DNA of 64,000 bases, from assembly GCA_037178625.1 (NCBI GenBank), contig CM074128.1, positions 1,488,001 to 1,552,000 of the forward strand, written 5' to 3'. A program made the position numbers and the translations under genes. Source of the DNA: Skeletonema tropicum (taxonomy: Eukaryota; Bacillariophyta; Thalassiosirophyceae; Thalassiosirales; Thalassiosiraceae). Of the stretch, positions 1-10,523 are shown one piece after another. How positions within the stretch are numbered: the stretch's first letter is position 1; each line of letters starts with the position of its first letter. The notes under the pieces are model-generated. The model did no database searches. It worked only from the letters and a program-made list of their open reading frames with translations, and had not been told where the DNA came from.

Positions 1-1
1 A

Positions 2-497
2 TCATGGACGGCGGCCGCATCATCTTCCACCCCATCATCAATAGGCAGCACCTTCCTTCAGCGTAGCAGCGCCGCAATCGGATCACAACAACATCAATTA
101 TCCATCAGATCAGTATTTTCCGAAGTTATTCGACAGGTCCCATCCGACGATCCAAAAAAGCAGGGGATGTTAACCTTTGAGGATCCGGATTTGGCGGATG
201 CTCGTATTGGACGTAATATTAGGGGAGAGTGTAAGTGACATGACAATTAGTGTGGTTGATTATTGCCTATTGTACACGCACATCATGTGCTCATTTTTTT
301 TAATTAATTATCATTCATTTTATTACACAGCACCACTTCGAAGGAGGGTGAGATTTGTACGACATGAAAAAGGGTGGATGAGGCGTAAACGTCTCAAGAT
401 GGAGAGACGATATTCGAGATTGCAGGAGGGTGTGGAGGAATTGAAAGCTTATATTCAATTTAAGCAGGAATACAAGAACAGTCTTAAAAAGAAGTAA
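2..497 (+). CDS. 3' part of a small basic protein, possibly a mitochondrial ribosomal protein (5' end outside window)
   Basis: Two exons, 2..230 and 331..497, joined across a GTAAGT...CACAG intron; both stay open in one frame and end at TAA. The visible 131 residues begin inside a Ser-rich stretch that could be the end of a targeting leader. They continue through an acidic part (LTFEDPDLADARIG) into a strongly basic tail with RFVRHEKGWMRRKRLKMERR followed by a short charged helix ending KKK. A short Arg/Lys tail of this kind is what one sees in mitochondrial bS21-type ribosomal proteins, but the match is weak and other small RNA-binding or assembly factors fit equally well. The splice is well supported; the function is a guess. 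Confidence 0.55.
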
Positions 498-827
498 GAG
501 CTTACGGGTTGCTGCATATATTAGAGTTATTTTTGATAATAGTATTAGCATTCTATTACCACCTATTTTGACAAGTTGATAGACTGTACTTTGCAATGCG
601 CCAACTTAGTGAGATCTCATGCAGTGGTGGGGATGCAATTTTTCTTTCTCTGATGACTCCACCGATTGAATAAAGGTTTTACGGACATTTTCAGACAGGA
701 AATCAACTGAGTACAGTGTACCACCTCAGTTAGTAGCTCATTATGCATAAGAGTTGTTGTAATCTTTACGATACATCATACATATATTTTAATATTTAAG
801 ATTTCACCTGAGTAAACTGGATTCATA
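498..827. other. Intergenic, convergent 3' ends
   Basis: About 330 bp between the left-edge gene (+) and the PH-domain gene (-), both ending towards it. It is AT-rich and has no credible ORF. It probably holds the two 3' UTRs and polyadenylation sites; nothing else is visible. Confidence 0.5.
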
Positions 828-3800
828 TTATAGCTCACCTTGCGGCACACCGACCGAGGATGGTGCACCAACAGATGAGACAGGAGAAAGTGGTGCTTTA
901 ATTTCCTTGTTGGGTGACAATACCCTTCCCAACCTGTCTCTCAGCTGTCTTCTCCTCGCGGGTGTGGTAGTTGTGTTCTTGCTCGGTGGAGTTGCGCCTA
1001 GACCCGCTCCTCCCTTGAGTTTGGACTCATCCTCTAACAATTGCTTCTTCTTCAAGAAAGCCACTTGCCTTTCACGCTGCAGGGCCATTCTATCTTGTAA
1101 TGATGACGAGACTTCGGAGGCAATTTCTGAAGCTCGATCGTCATCATCGTTGGCGTTGCTGTCCTCATTCTCAATCTCTTTGTTCTCCTTGGTCTCATTC
1201 TTCTCCTTGATCTCTTTCTTCTCCTTGGTCTCGTTCTTCTCGTTGCTCACGTCGTTCTCTTTGGTCTGGTTGCTGTCGTTCTTATCATTGTCAGAATCAT
1301 CATTGCTCTCCATAGACTCAGAGGCACGAGGTCCAACTCCCAACGCTGAATTATCAATGGCATTCTCGAGACGTCTGCCTAACATTGAAATGAAACTTAC
1401 CGATGATCTCGATCTATCTGACGCGCTCTTGACTGATCCAACCGATTGAACAGATGAGGAGGAGTTCATTTCTTTCGGTCTTTCAACAGAAGGAGAACGC
1501 GACCGTGACCTGTGATCATTAGACCGATTGTTGGCAGCTAGTCTTGCACGTTGAGCTACACTTAACCTCGTGTTTCCGCTCTTCTGGCTTTCCATATCTG
1601 GGATCATACTTTCGATAGTTTCGAGGCGGCGCTCCGTCGTGAGAGTGTTGGATGGATTCGTTGACTGGTTGTTTACATAGGCAAGAAGTATCCTCCTTCG
1701 CTCTGCAAGGTCATCATCAAGTAGACGTTGAGTTCTATCCTCTGTAATGTCAGAAACACGGCTAGCGTCATCATCATCGTCGTCCATAGGTGGGGCTTCA
1801 GCTTTCTCGAGCAAACTATCATTCAAAGAAACAATATTCGATTCGGGTTCTAGCTCCATCTCGTTTTGTGCTGCGTGAGGGGAGGCACCACGAATCGGCG
1901 TTTGGGTATCATTCGTAGGTAAATTGGTGATTTGCACTGGTGACTCCGGCTTCGGTGTTTTGGTTTTGGATTTTCTTTCCGGTGTCTTTAGCTTCTCTTC
2001 AGCACGAGTCGAAATTGTTGGTTTATTAGTTGCAGTACTATTGAGTTTTGCTGCCGCTGGGAGATTTGGCTTGGAGCCGCCATCCTCAGCAGGATTGATC
2101 GGTGATTCGGCTTCGGTGGTAGTTTCTGATTGATAACACACAGTGGAAGGGTTTCTGTCCTCACCAGTGGCGTCATCACCGTCACCAATGTCTTGATCTT
2201 TCTCCAAAGTCTTTCGTTCAGATGGAGGAACAGGAAGGGGACTTACATCAAACATGCTAACGCCCTTGGATGAGTTAGGTGGGAGAAGAGGACGACGACT
2301 CGTGGGTGTAGTACTAGCATTTGAAGAAATGTTGCTAGTTTGACGACGTTGGTAACTGCCCTTACTCAAACCTGACAAGCTAACACCGTCTTTTGATGAA
2401 TCGTCATTTGCTCCAGGGCCTACCATTTTACCAACAAAACTAGCACCACCAGTCTGACTCATCATCTCCATCATATTCTGCTGCACACCGACTTGCTTCT
2501 CCAACCGATCAACGTAACGAGCAAGCATGGCATTTTTCTCCTTCTGTGATTGGTATTTGCCCTTCATTTTTCCATATTCATGTGCAACTGATGTACTTTC
2601 TGATTCTGATTCGTCAATCTTCTTTCTCATTTCGATAACTTCCTTCTTCAGTATCTTCTTGTGTTGCTGAAGCTCCGAGAGTTTCGTCTTGGTGGCATTT
2701 TGATACATTCCGAATTCCATTCGTTGGGCTTCTAGCTGCTTGGACAATTGCTCCACTTCACGACGAGAAGCCTCCAACTCAGCTTCTAATTCAGAGGTGA
2801 TTCGATCATGTTCCTGTTTGGCATCAGCGAGTTTCTCATCACGCCCTTGGATATCACCCTTGAGAGCTTCGAGTTGAGTTTGATCCTGCTTCACTGATTG
2901 CACCAAATCCGTCTCGTACTTTTGAAGCTGATTGCGCAAGTCACCGAATGATGCAACAATGGCAGAGGTGTAGTCAACAAGAGTTTGGACGGATGGTACG
3001 ACATTGGAGGTAGCCACTGAAGTCGGTGAGGCCAAAGCAGCCTCAAGTTCTCTTAGGAATGCTGCGCGATTTGTCTCCAACTTTTCAAAATGAGAATCCA
3101 ACACAGAGTCTAGTAGAGATTTTTCAACATCACTTGACACCTTCGTTACATCAGCTGTCTTTGCACCACCAAAATCACCGCCCAAGGTGTCACCAAAGAG
3201 ATCCCCATCGTGTTGTTGATTTCGTGATCCCTCCGTTTCCCAACATTTTCGTTCCAACATTTCTCTCACGGCAGCAACCACCTTTCGTCGACCCTCCTCA
3301 GCAGAACAACGCACGGCATAAGCCTCCTTTTCCATATGTTCGGCCTTGGCTTCAGCCTCATTGATCATTTCCGACAAATTGGATAACTGCAATGGAAAGC
3401 TCTCACAAACTTGACGGTACGCCTCGGTTTCATCCTTAAGTGACTGATGCCTCTCTGTCAGTAGAGCCTTGGTCCAACACTCTGCATCATCCACCGTCGC
3501 AGATTGAAAGTAAAACGACCGCAGATCTGGATTGGTAATCGCATCCCCCGCCAACTCCAAAACAGTGGGGTTCAATTTGGATCGATTGACCACCGAATAA
3601 CACTCCAAATCAATAATCCCCACTGGTTGTAAATTAGAGGAGGCAAACTGATACGTCCCATTGCTATTCTCGCCCTTATTCATAGGAGTGCTATCAGGAT
3701 CCCACTCCACAACTCCCCCCGACAGCACTCCATGGTCATTATCCAAATTATCTCCAGCATTGCCCCCCATAATATTGGGTAAACTGGGATACAAACTCAT

Positions 3801-4259
3801 CCTCCCACCCCCATACTGATTATGCTCCAAATCTTCATCGTAGCCATCCTTCACCGCAGCATTCAACGCCTCCTGATCCAAACTCTGAAACGGCACCACC
3901 ACCGCCGCCGCATTCAGATTGATCCCCCCACCACTCCACACTTCATGATTGCCATCCTCATCCGTCTTGACTTCCGGACTGGCCTCAAAGTAGTACAGGA
4001 AAGTGTGCGGGACCACACAGCACCACCGCTTTTGCCACACGTGCTGTTCATTCCGTTTGACGAGCCATCCGCATTTGGAGGAGAGCATGGACATGACCTC
4101 GGGGGTGCGCGGGGGTGCCGATTTGATGGTGCAGGTGGTGTTGAGGTTGGAGAGCCAGGAGTGGGATTTGATGCCGGCGGGTGCGCGGGAGAGGAGGGAG
4201 CGTTTGGTGTCTTCGGAGTATTGGTGGATTTGGGCCGTGAGGCCCTGTTTGGCTGCCAT
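828..4259 (-). CDS. PH-domain, coiled-coil protein (1143 aa)
   Basis: Single open exon. A pleckstrin-homology fold starts near residue 62 (GWLVKRNEQHVWQKRWCCVV, then FLYYFEA). It is split by a Gly/Asn/Asp-rich insert of roughly 100 residues and resumes with GIIDLECYSVVNRSK and the typical C-terminal helix (DDAECWTKALLTER, about residue 255-270). PH domains bind phosphoinositides or proteins at membranes. Long coiled coils follow (about 280-340 and 440-610, with MLARYVDRLEKQVG). The rest is low-complexity, Ser/Thr/Pro-rich and acidic, with a short K/E/N/T reiteration near residue 1000 and RS-type clusters. The architecture suggests a membrane-linked scaffold; no enzyme domain is visible. The ATG at 4259 gives the complete PH domain. 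I know no named orthologue. Confidence 0.85.
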   Translation of the reverse strand: MAAKQGLTAQIHQYSEDTKRSLLSRAPAGIKSHSWLSNLNTTCTIKSAPPRTPEVMSMLSSKCGWLVKRNEQHVWQKRWCCVVPHTFLYYFEASPEVKTDEDGNHEVWSGGGINLNAAAVVVPFQSLDQEALNAAVKDGYDEDLEHNQYGGGRMSLYPSLPNIMGGNAGDNLDNDHGVLSGGVVEWDPDSTPMNKGENSNGTYQFASSNLQPVGIIDLECYSVVNRSKLNPTVLELAGDAITNPDLRSFYFQSATVDDAECWTKALLTERHQSLKDETEAYRQVCESFPLQLSNLSEMINEAEAKAEHMEKEAYAVRCSAEEGRRKVVAAVREMLERKCWETEGSRNQQHDGDLFGDTLGGDFGGAKTADVTKVSSDVEKSLLDSVLDSHFEKLETNRAAFLRELEAALASPTSVATSNVVPSVQTLVDYTSAIVASFGDLRNQLQKYETDLVQSVKQDQTQLEALKGDIQGRDEKLADAKQEHDRITSELEAELEASRREVEQLSKQLEAQRMEFGMYQNATKTKLSELQQHKKILKKEVIEMRKKIDESESESTSVAHEYGKMKGKYQSQKEKNAMLARYVDRLEKQVGVQQNMMEMMSQTGGASFVGKMVGPGANDDSSKDGVSLSGLSKGSYQRRQTSNISSNASTTPTSRRPLLPPNSSKGVSMFDVSPLPVPPSERKTLEKDQDIGDGDDATGEDRNPSTVCYQSETTTEAESPINPAEDGGSKPNLPAAAKLNSTATNKPTISTRAEEKLKTPERKSKTKTPKPESPVQITNLPTNDTQTPIRGASPHAAQNEMELEPESNIVSLNDSLLEKAEAPPMDDDDDDASRVSDITEDRTQRLLDDDLAERRRILLAYVNNQSTNPSNTLTTERRLETIESMIPDMESQKSGNTRLSVAQRARLAANNRSNDHRSRSRSPSVERPKEMNSSSSVQSVGSVKSASDRSRSSVSFISMLGRRLENAIDNSALGVGPRASESMESNDDSDNDKNDSNQTKENDVSNEKNETKEKKEIKEKNETKENKEIENEDSNANDDDDRASEIASEVSSSLQDRMALQRERQVAFLKKKQLLEDESKLKGGAGLGATPPSKNTTTTPARRRQLRDRLGRVLSPNKEIKAPLSPVSSVGAPSSVGVPQGEL

Positions 4260-4872
4260 GGTGGTGGTAGGTTGTGGGTATTTTTTGTTGATTTAGAATT
4301 TAGAAGTACCTCCAATGCCAATGATTTATAATATACATGTATCACACTTTTGATTCCCGGCGTGCAGCTCTCGCTCTCGGCAAAACACTTTCTATGAAAC
4401 AAAGATTGTTATATATATTATGATGTTATATTTATAATGCGACTTGCTCTTCCCTATTGCCAATAAGTATTCAGCGCGTTCTTGTAGCCAATCATGTTCA
4501 TGGGCAACGGGAGGGCAATGGGCACGCCTCGCTCGCAAAACATGAGATGATTTTTGTCTTGTGTCTTGTGACGGGCGCTTATCTTGTACAAGATAGTGTT
4601 ACTTCTCATGAATGAGAAGCGGTACTGTTTAAACTCTTGATCTTGTCCCATCTTAGTAACGCTATATTTGATGACATAGTACAATTGGCGGGCCTGCGGG
4701 CGGGGCCGGCCGGGCGGGCTCGGAGGAACTCGGAATGAAAAAAAAAAAAAAAAAAAAAAAAAAACAACGATAAACCGTGCTCTCATGCTATTTATTGCTT
4801 GTTAGATGTTGCTCACTTCATTCAGCCTCCGGCCGCTACTGCTTATTTTTTATCATTGAATAGAGAGGACCG
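4260..4872. other. Divergent intergenic region with a long poly-A tract
   Basis: About 610 bp between two divergently transcribed genes, so it should hold both promoters. A GC-rich patch made of GGGCGG/GGCCGG words (4687-4730) is followed directly by an uninterrupted A run of over 20 bases at about 4738-4764. ORFs here are low-complexity and not credible. Confidence 0.5.
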
Positions 4873-5817
4873 ATGCAATATTTGACCATGCGCCATCCGC
4901 ACCTTCTTCTTCTACTTGTCATTCTGATCTCTCCGCCCTCGTTCGCGGCGGCATTATCAAACTCCCATGCCATTTCCAAATACAAGTCACCCAACGCAAA
5001 CACTCCACTAGACCAAGTTGCAAAATGGAAGGCTGAAGATGAATCGTTGCACGCTTACATCAAACAATCTGTACCGGCGGTATTGGAGCACACAGGCTCA
5101 GAGGCATTCGATGCACATTTGCTAGGAGTGCAGGCTATTCTAAGACATTGGGGTGCTCCCGCTCATCTGTATAATGCTGGTCTTTTTCATTCAATCTATG
5201 GAACTGAAGGATTTCAAGGCTTTTCAATACCATTAAGTGATCGAGATGCGATACGTAACTTGATTGGAGATGAGGCGGAAAAGTTGTGTTGGATATTTTG
5301 TATGGTGGATAGGAGTACGGTGGATGAAACTGTATTCAATTGGAATCCACGTGACGTCAATGAATCAGAGGAGGCAACAACAACATTATCGTCATATTAT
5401 ACATTCTTGGCTCGTCCAGAGTTGGGGAGGTTTGAAATACATGTGAACAAACATGAATGGATTGACTTTATAGAATTAACACTATCTGATTGGTTGGAAC
5501 AAGTGCAGGGTGCTGCCGAGACTGCATCAGACAGATTCTGGTGGAAAGCAGGAGAAGCCTACGCTTATAGACGAACAGCGTATGCAAAAATGGCAGAAAT
5601 ATTGAGTCATGAACGACCTGATCGATTATCGAGTGTTGTCAAGGAAACTGTTGCACATGTGTATGGTACTGAAGACAGTTCTACACGGCATCTTGTGCAG
5701 CTTCGTACTCCACCAATGAGTGATAGTGCAAAAGAGGCGTTGGCAGCACTGCGTAGTGCTGGTGAAGATGGCATTCCAGTAGATTATGCACCGCAAAGTG
5801 TGAGGGATGAGCTGTAG
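4873..5817 (+). CDS. Secreted or plastid-targeted DUF6817 (HD-like) protein, 314 aa
   Basis: Single exon from ATG 4873 (MQYLTMRHPHLL) to TAG. Residues 1-26 form a hydrophobic leader ending PSFAAA, consistent with a signal peptide. The conserved part is near residues 82-150: LLGVQAILRHWGAPAHLYNA, GLFHSIYGTEGFQ, a run ending in RNLIGDEAEKLC and then WIFCMVDRS. The pattern of an H in the first helix, W-G-A-P, then AGLFHS.YGTE is that of the uncharacterised DUF6817 family, which looks like a degenerate HD-type metal-binding domain. The reaction and substrate are unknown. The C-terminal half is helical with little recognisable. Whether the leader directs secretion or plastid import cannot be decided here. 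Confidence 0.8.
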   Translation: MQYLTMRHPHLLLLLVILISPPSFAAALSNSHAISKYKSPNANTPLDQVAKWKAEDESLHAYIKQSVPAVLEHTGSEAFDAHLLGVQAILRHWGAPAHLYNAGLFHSIYGTEGFQGFSIPLSDRDAIRNLIGDEAEKLCWIFCMVDRSTVDETVFNWNPRDVNESEEATTTLSSYYTFLARPELGRFEIHVNKHEWIDFIELTLSDWLEQVQGAAETASDRFWWKAGEAYAYRRTAYAKMAEILSHERPDRLSSVVKETVAHVYGTEDSSTRHLVQLRTPPMSDSAKEALAALRSAGEDGIPVDYAPQSVRDEL

Positions 5818-6219
5818 TGTTTTGATGCAGTAGATATTACAAATGTGTCTAACCTTTGCAATATAACAAGTGCAAGTGTCCATATTACAATCATCTAATA
5901 TGTCACTGCGTGTGCAAAATTTGGAGTATGTCTCCAGGAAATGATTTACACAAGTAAATTCCCTAATAATAACAACAACATTCAACCGGACATACAAAAG
6001 AGCTAAGTAGGGAAAGAAAGACTAGCAACTAATCGCTTCTGGTTCTGGAGATGTATTAGAGTCGATTTCATGTGAGAAAAGAGTGAGCCTTTTTTGTCCG
6101 AACATCGGGGCGTTGCTTGGCCATTCTTTTGTATAAGTATGCCCTGGCCGCCCTGGGGCAGAGTGCAGAGTAAGCTCTAGATAAGCTCTCGGCTCCACTG
6201 AAACCTCATCGAACCGGTG

Positions 6220-6361
6220 ATGTTCCCATCCAAACCGTTTTACTCCTCAGTAAAAAATGACAGTAGGAGTACGGAGTATCTAGTACCTCCAGCCTATGAG
6301 TATGTTGTAATCTCCGAAATCCAACGAATCAACGCCCTCGAACTCTCCCATCATGAGAAAG
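6220..6361 (+). other. Possible first exon cut off by the adjacent TIR element
   Basis: ATG at 6220 opens a 47-codon frame (MFPSKPFYSSVKNDS..., ...VISEIQRINALELSHHEKG) ending at a good donor (AG|GTATGT at 6361/6362). The TIR element begins 16 bp later, so it would lie inside the intron. Beyond the element, 8890-9020 has a frame containing HPPDPVLTFAKHNARAHIV that could be a later exon, but no acceptor could be fixed. No homologue is recognised. It may be a live gene with a TE in its intron, a dead gene, or chance. Confidence 0.3.
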
Positions 6362-6377
6362 GTATGTACGGACACTC

Positions 6378-8840
6378 TACAGTCGAGTAGCACGAACAGT
6401 ACCCCCCTAACTTTGCTTGTACCCCCCCTCCAAATCTCAGCCTAGGGTAAAGTTTTGTACCCCCCTCACCGACATAATTGTAGGGCTCTTATTAGGTAAA
6501 TGCTCGGTAGGTTAGGACCATTGAACACACATCTATCTTAATGAATACCTTACTACCTCTTTCTTTTGTTGCACATTTTGCTCGAGCACATCTTGTTCCC
6601 TACAGCAGACTTGCAATAGACGCAAGTCACTTTACTGTTTTTCTTCACAATCTTGTAGTATGTTTGGAATTCATTGCACTGGTATGAATGGAACGGACTG
6701 TCACTCCAGTGCTTCATTTAATTCAGTAGTACGCAAGATGCAATTCATAGTAGTAGCATGTGCAAAGTCCTCCGACATTGATTGTGTGGTGTACAGCTGT
6801 TTTCAAAACGATCCTGTTTATCGTAAAAAGTAATTCCGCCCGTAGAAACATACCAAGGTGTGACACAGATTTGACTCGACTGCTCTCTTCCCCCCACTAC
6901 CACAAAAACCAGCACCTTCACCATGATACATACATCTTCTGGTAGCATCAGTTGCAGCAACTCGCCGCCTACATGAATGCAACTAATCGTTCCCAGTAGT
7001 ACCATCAGTTAAGTATTAGATGCGAATATGTGTATATCTTTAACCTGCTTCAACCACCGCTGAAGTGTCTTAATGTCCATCATCACGTCCCAAAAATCGT
7101 GCATGTACTTTGCGTTCACTTATCAACCTATCATAGACATCGAGGACTTGAGTAGAACCAAACGACGGAGTAAAGACGGAGTAAATCATCGCGTCATTAT
7201 TTCATATGTGGAATTCATGATGTTATTTGGGCGTGACGAAAGTGTCGTGCGGATGGAATAATTATAAATCTTGTCGATACCATTGACGAACTTTTAGAGA
7301 TACCACGTCCTCTAAAGTATGACAGCCGCATCCAATCTATCATGGGACTATTAAAACAAGAGCTCATGCTTCCGCCGATATTGAGTTTAATCGTTGGTAC
7401 TTCCTCGTATTCTGCAAGGTTTTATGAAGTTGCATGTATAGGTGATGCTGTGACACAACATACAACAATACAACAATTGTTATATGTATTGTGCGTCCCG
7501 TGTTGTTGTAGAATATGAGTATTAAAATTGTAAACTGTAATCAGCTTCTCAAGGCTACAATGGTGTTGCTACTACAATTCAAAAGTGTCAACGACATTTC
7601 ATACTTGGTCAATATTATGTAATATTTCTGAATTGACAGTTCTACATGCTTTGAGCTACTGCTTTGCTTTGGCAGGAAGGAGCAATCTCCAGTCTTACTA
7701 TTGTACACCACGTTCATTGTTGCAAGACACAGATATTGACCCCTCTACTGCTATTATCACGTACAACCCAGTTCAGCCGCCTTCTCAACAGGTATTTGTT
7801 ACTTTTGTCTACGTTGGTCTGAAGTAATGTCGATGACATGCCTGATGGGGCAAGAAGCATCATCTGGATTTTATTCCAACACGCGAGCAGCGAGTGCTCT
7901 AGGTGATCACAGCGTTGTTCGGAGATAGTTGATACTCTTTGAGGAAATGGTGTTGTTCTTGTTTTATCTTGTCCATGGTGTTATCGATCAATTTTTCAGG
8001 CACTTCCACAAGTGTATTGTATCCGGGTACCTCCTCTAAAAATATCGGCACCGGCTATCCTCACAACAAGGGGCCATTCACTTCTAACGATTCGGAAACA
8101 CGTTGGTAGCCGCAAATGAGCAATAAATATCATGTTGTTGCATGTGATGATGAGGTATCCGCTATGATCTATGATGAAGTAGTGTTGCTGCGTTGCTTCT
8201 TCTCGGCAATAGGTGGATATTGCGACATACTCCTAAACATCTTGCCCATGTTTCCGCAGTCCAAGCCTCCTGACGAAGTCAAAGAACGAAATGGTGGCGA
8301 ACATGATTATTGGGACTTCGTCTGATGATTCGGACCTACAATATATGACCTAAAGACTCGTCATACTCCACTGATGATGGTTAGGGTGGGACGAATAGTG
8401 ATATCGCGGAATGCTTTCAGAATTTTCTTCTTGGTGCTCATGACGACTGTTCTCCGGTCTATCCTAAGGTCTTATTCGAATATTAAGGTGCATTGGATCA
8501 AAATGATTGCTTAGGATAGACCTGATGCATGCTACCTAGTGAGAACTGGCTATCCGCTTTTGGGTCTTGTAGGGCCATGATTGGCATCATTTTGTGCGGA
8601 AGATGCTTGATGAGTGATGGAGGCGGGAAAAATCGGCCCAAGTGATTTTTATAAGACTCAATACGTCATTTGTACTGAACCCACGTAGGAATTCGAATTT
8701 TGTATGTGCAGAATCTCTGAAATGAAAACAGCTGTATGTTGACATTGAGGTGGTGATTTTCGAGTTGTACCCCCCCAGAACTCAGCCTAGCCAAAATTTC
8801 TGTACCCCCCCCCGGGTACTGTTCGTGCTACTCGACTGTA
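6378..8840. mobile_element. TIR DNA transposon, Tc1/mariner-type ends, apparently non-autonomous (2.46 kb)
   Basis: The left end reads TA-CAGTCGAGTAGCACGAACAG and the right end is its exact reverse complement followed by TA. The inverted match runs for about 28 bases including the terminal TA (left 6378-6405, right 8813-8840). TA target duplication plus CAGT ends is typical of Tc1/mariner-class elements. Just inside each end lies a similar block with the words TTTTGTACCCCCC (left) and CTCAGCCTAG flanked by poly-C. These blocks are in the same orientation at both ends (about 6410-6467 and 8765-8812) rather than inverted. The interior has only short ORFs (for instance 7585-7827 and 8116-8325), none recognisable as a DDE transposase. 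Confidence 0.8.
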
Positions 8841-10523
8841 TATTGTATATGTATAATGTTATATATGTCAAAAACCCATCCGCCCGACCCGGTACTCACT
8901 TTCGCAAAACACAATGCTAGAGCCCACATAGTAAAATACCCTCGACCGGGACTAAAATTTTTGCCACTTCCAAGTGGCCAAATCCGGCCGCTCCAAGCAT
9001 CGCCTCCGTTGCCAAGATAAAATCGCCCAAGGAGTGGGTGTTGGTTGGGTCATCGCCGATGCCATTCCGTTGTTTATGTGTGCTAAATATAGACCATTTT
9101 GATCATCTTTGTGGTCGTCGATGTTGTGATTTTTCACTCGCACCAAGCCCGATATACGTACAATTTTACTGGCGGTAACTCGTTTTGAACTTTTTGCTGT
9201 GGTCTCTCTACACCCCCACAAATATCATCTCAAGTCTCATCGGCGGCCCAACTGGTCCATCACCCCAACAGGGCCAAGAATCCAAGATCGTTTTGCTATA
9301 CGTTATCAGTGATAGGTATTTTCAGCGAGAATTAGCTGATGGCAGTTGCAGTGCTTACGAGGTCGTCACACCAGGATGAAAAACTAGCATAAAATTTCTT
9401 TCAAGAGCGACCGGATATGGAATCAATTCATTCGCCAGGAAGCCACAAAACTCTAAATTATTGGAGTATTTATCTAAAGGGAGGTTAGAGTTGTGAAGAC
9501 AAATTGAGAAACAGCATGGGGTTGGGGTTGGTGCGAATATAATACTGCTAGTAGGAGGAATAATAATCGTTGAGGTGTCGATATTCACAGCGTAGAAGTG
9601 GTGGTAAAAACTGTGATTCAACATTCCAGCAGATGCAGCAATATAGCATGGGGACAATACATCACAATCAACTGAATCCCATACATTATAATATAGTTCA
9701 ATGATAAAGAAGTCACAATATAAAAATGAGTAGTGTTGATATCATTTCTCTGTACAATCCTGTTTTCTCTCAAGGCTCACGGCATGACCCACTCATACAA
9801 ATTCTTCAATTATTAGTACCGCCGCTAGTAATGGCCGTAAGAAGGTGATGAGTGAAAAGTTGCGATATGGAATTTCTCAGGATGCTCAAGCCGATGCTTT
9901 TCAAGCCGATGGTGGTGGTGGGTGGCATTGGAGAAGCATATCGATCTGTTTTGAATTAAATCGACTTAATTGGCCCCTACAATCCAAATAATAGTGCGCA
10001 TCTAACCGATAATCACCAACATATTTAACTCGTTCGACGATTCCTTCGTCAGCCACCAAAATTCACTACACTGATGCTCGTCGCTACCGCTCACACTCAT
10101 AAGAGAAACCCCACCAGGCAGAGACGTCAATCGGACATGCCTCAGGATGTTCCGACTTGTTAGACACAGCGCTGGAGGCAGAGGAGCGTCGCGACGACCG
10201 ACGACGTTGAGTTGTGTCGACAGCGCTCATGATTGTAATTTAGGCGTTTTTCGAGAGCGAATAAAACGAAGAGAGGCGGATTTCGGCGACAAACGGTGGG
10301 TAATTCCTTGGGCGATTTTAAGAGTAGATGCGGATGAAACAATCAGCGGTGTCCATAGAGGGCAAGGTTGCCGAGATAAGTCATGGTGAATCTCCGACTA
10401 TTTTACATGGTGGTTACTAACTAAAGGCCATTTCAAGTGGAAGAGTGAGCCGGGCGGATGGTCCTCGCCTGACTAACCGGCAGACACCATCTCAATCTTC
10501 TTTTCTACGTAGGAACTCGAGGA
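8841..10523. other. Intergenic, unassigned
   Basis: About 1.7 kb with only short, compositionally poor ORFs. 8890-9090 carries two short stretches with protein-like composition on the + strand (one containing KIAQGVGVGWVIADAIPLF) that might be exons of the gene beginning at 6220. 10150-10390 is purine-rich and holds an 80-codon ORF with no recognisable features. The last 150 bp should hold the promoter of the next gene. Confidence 0.35.

Noticed and set aside
4454..4786. 110-codon minus-strand ORF with poly-Phe start
   Set aside because: Produced by reading the poly-A tract and GC-rich patch; low complexity, no family.
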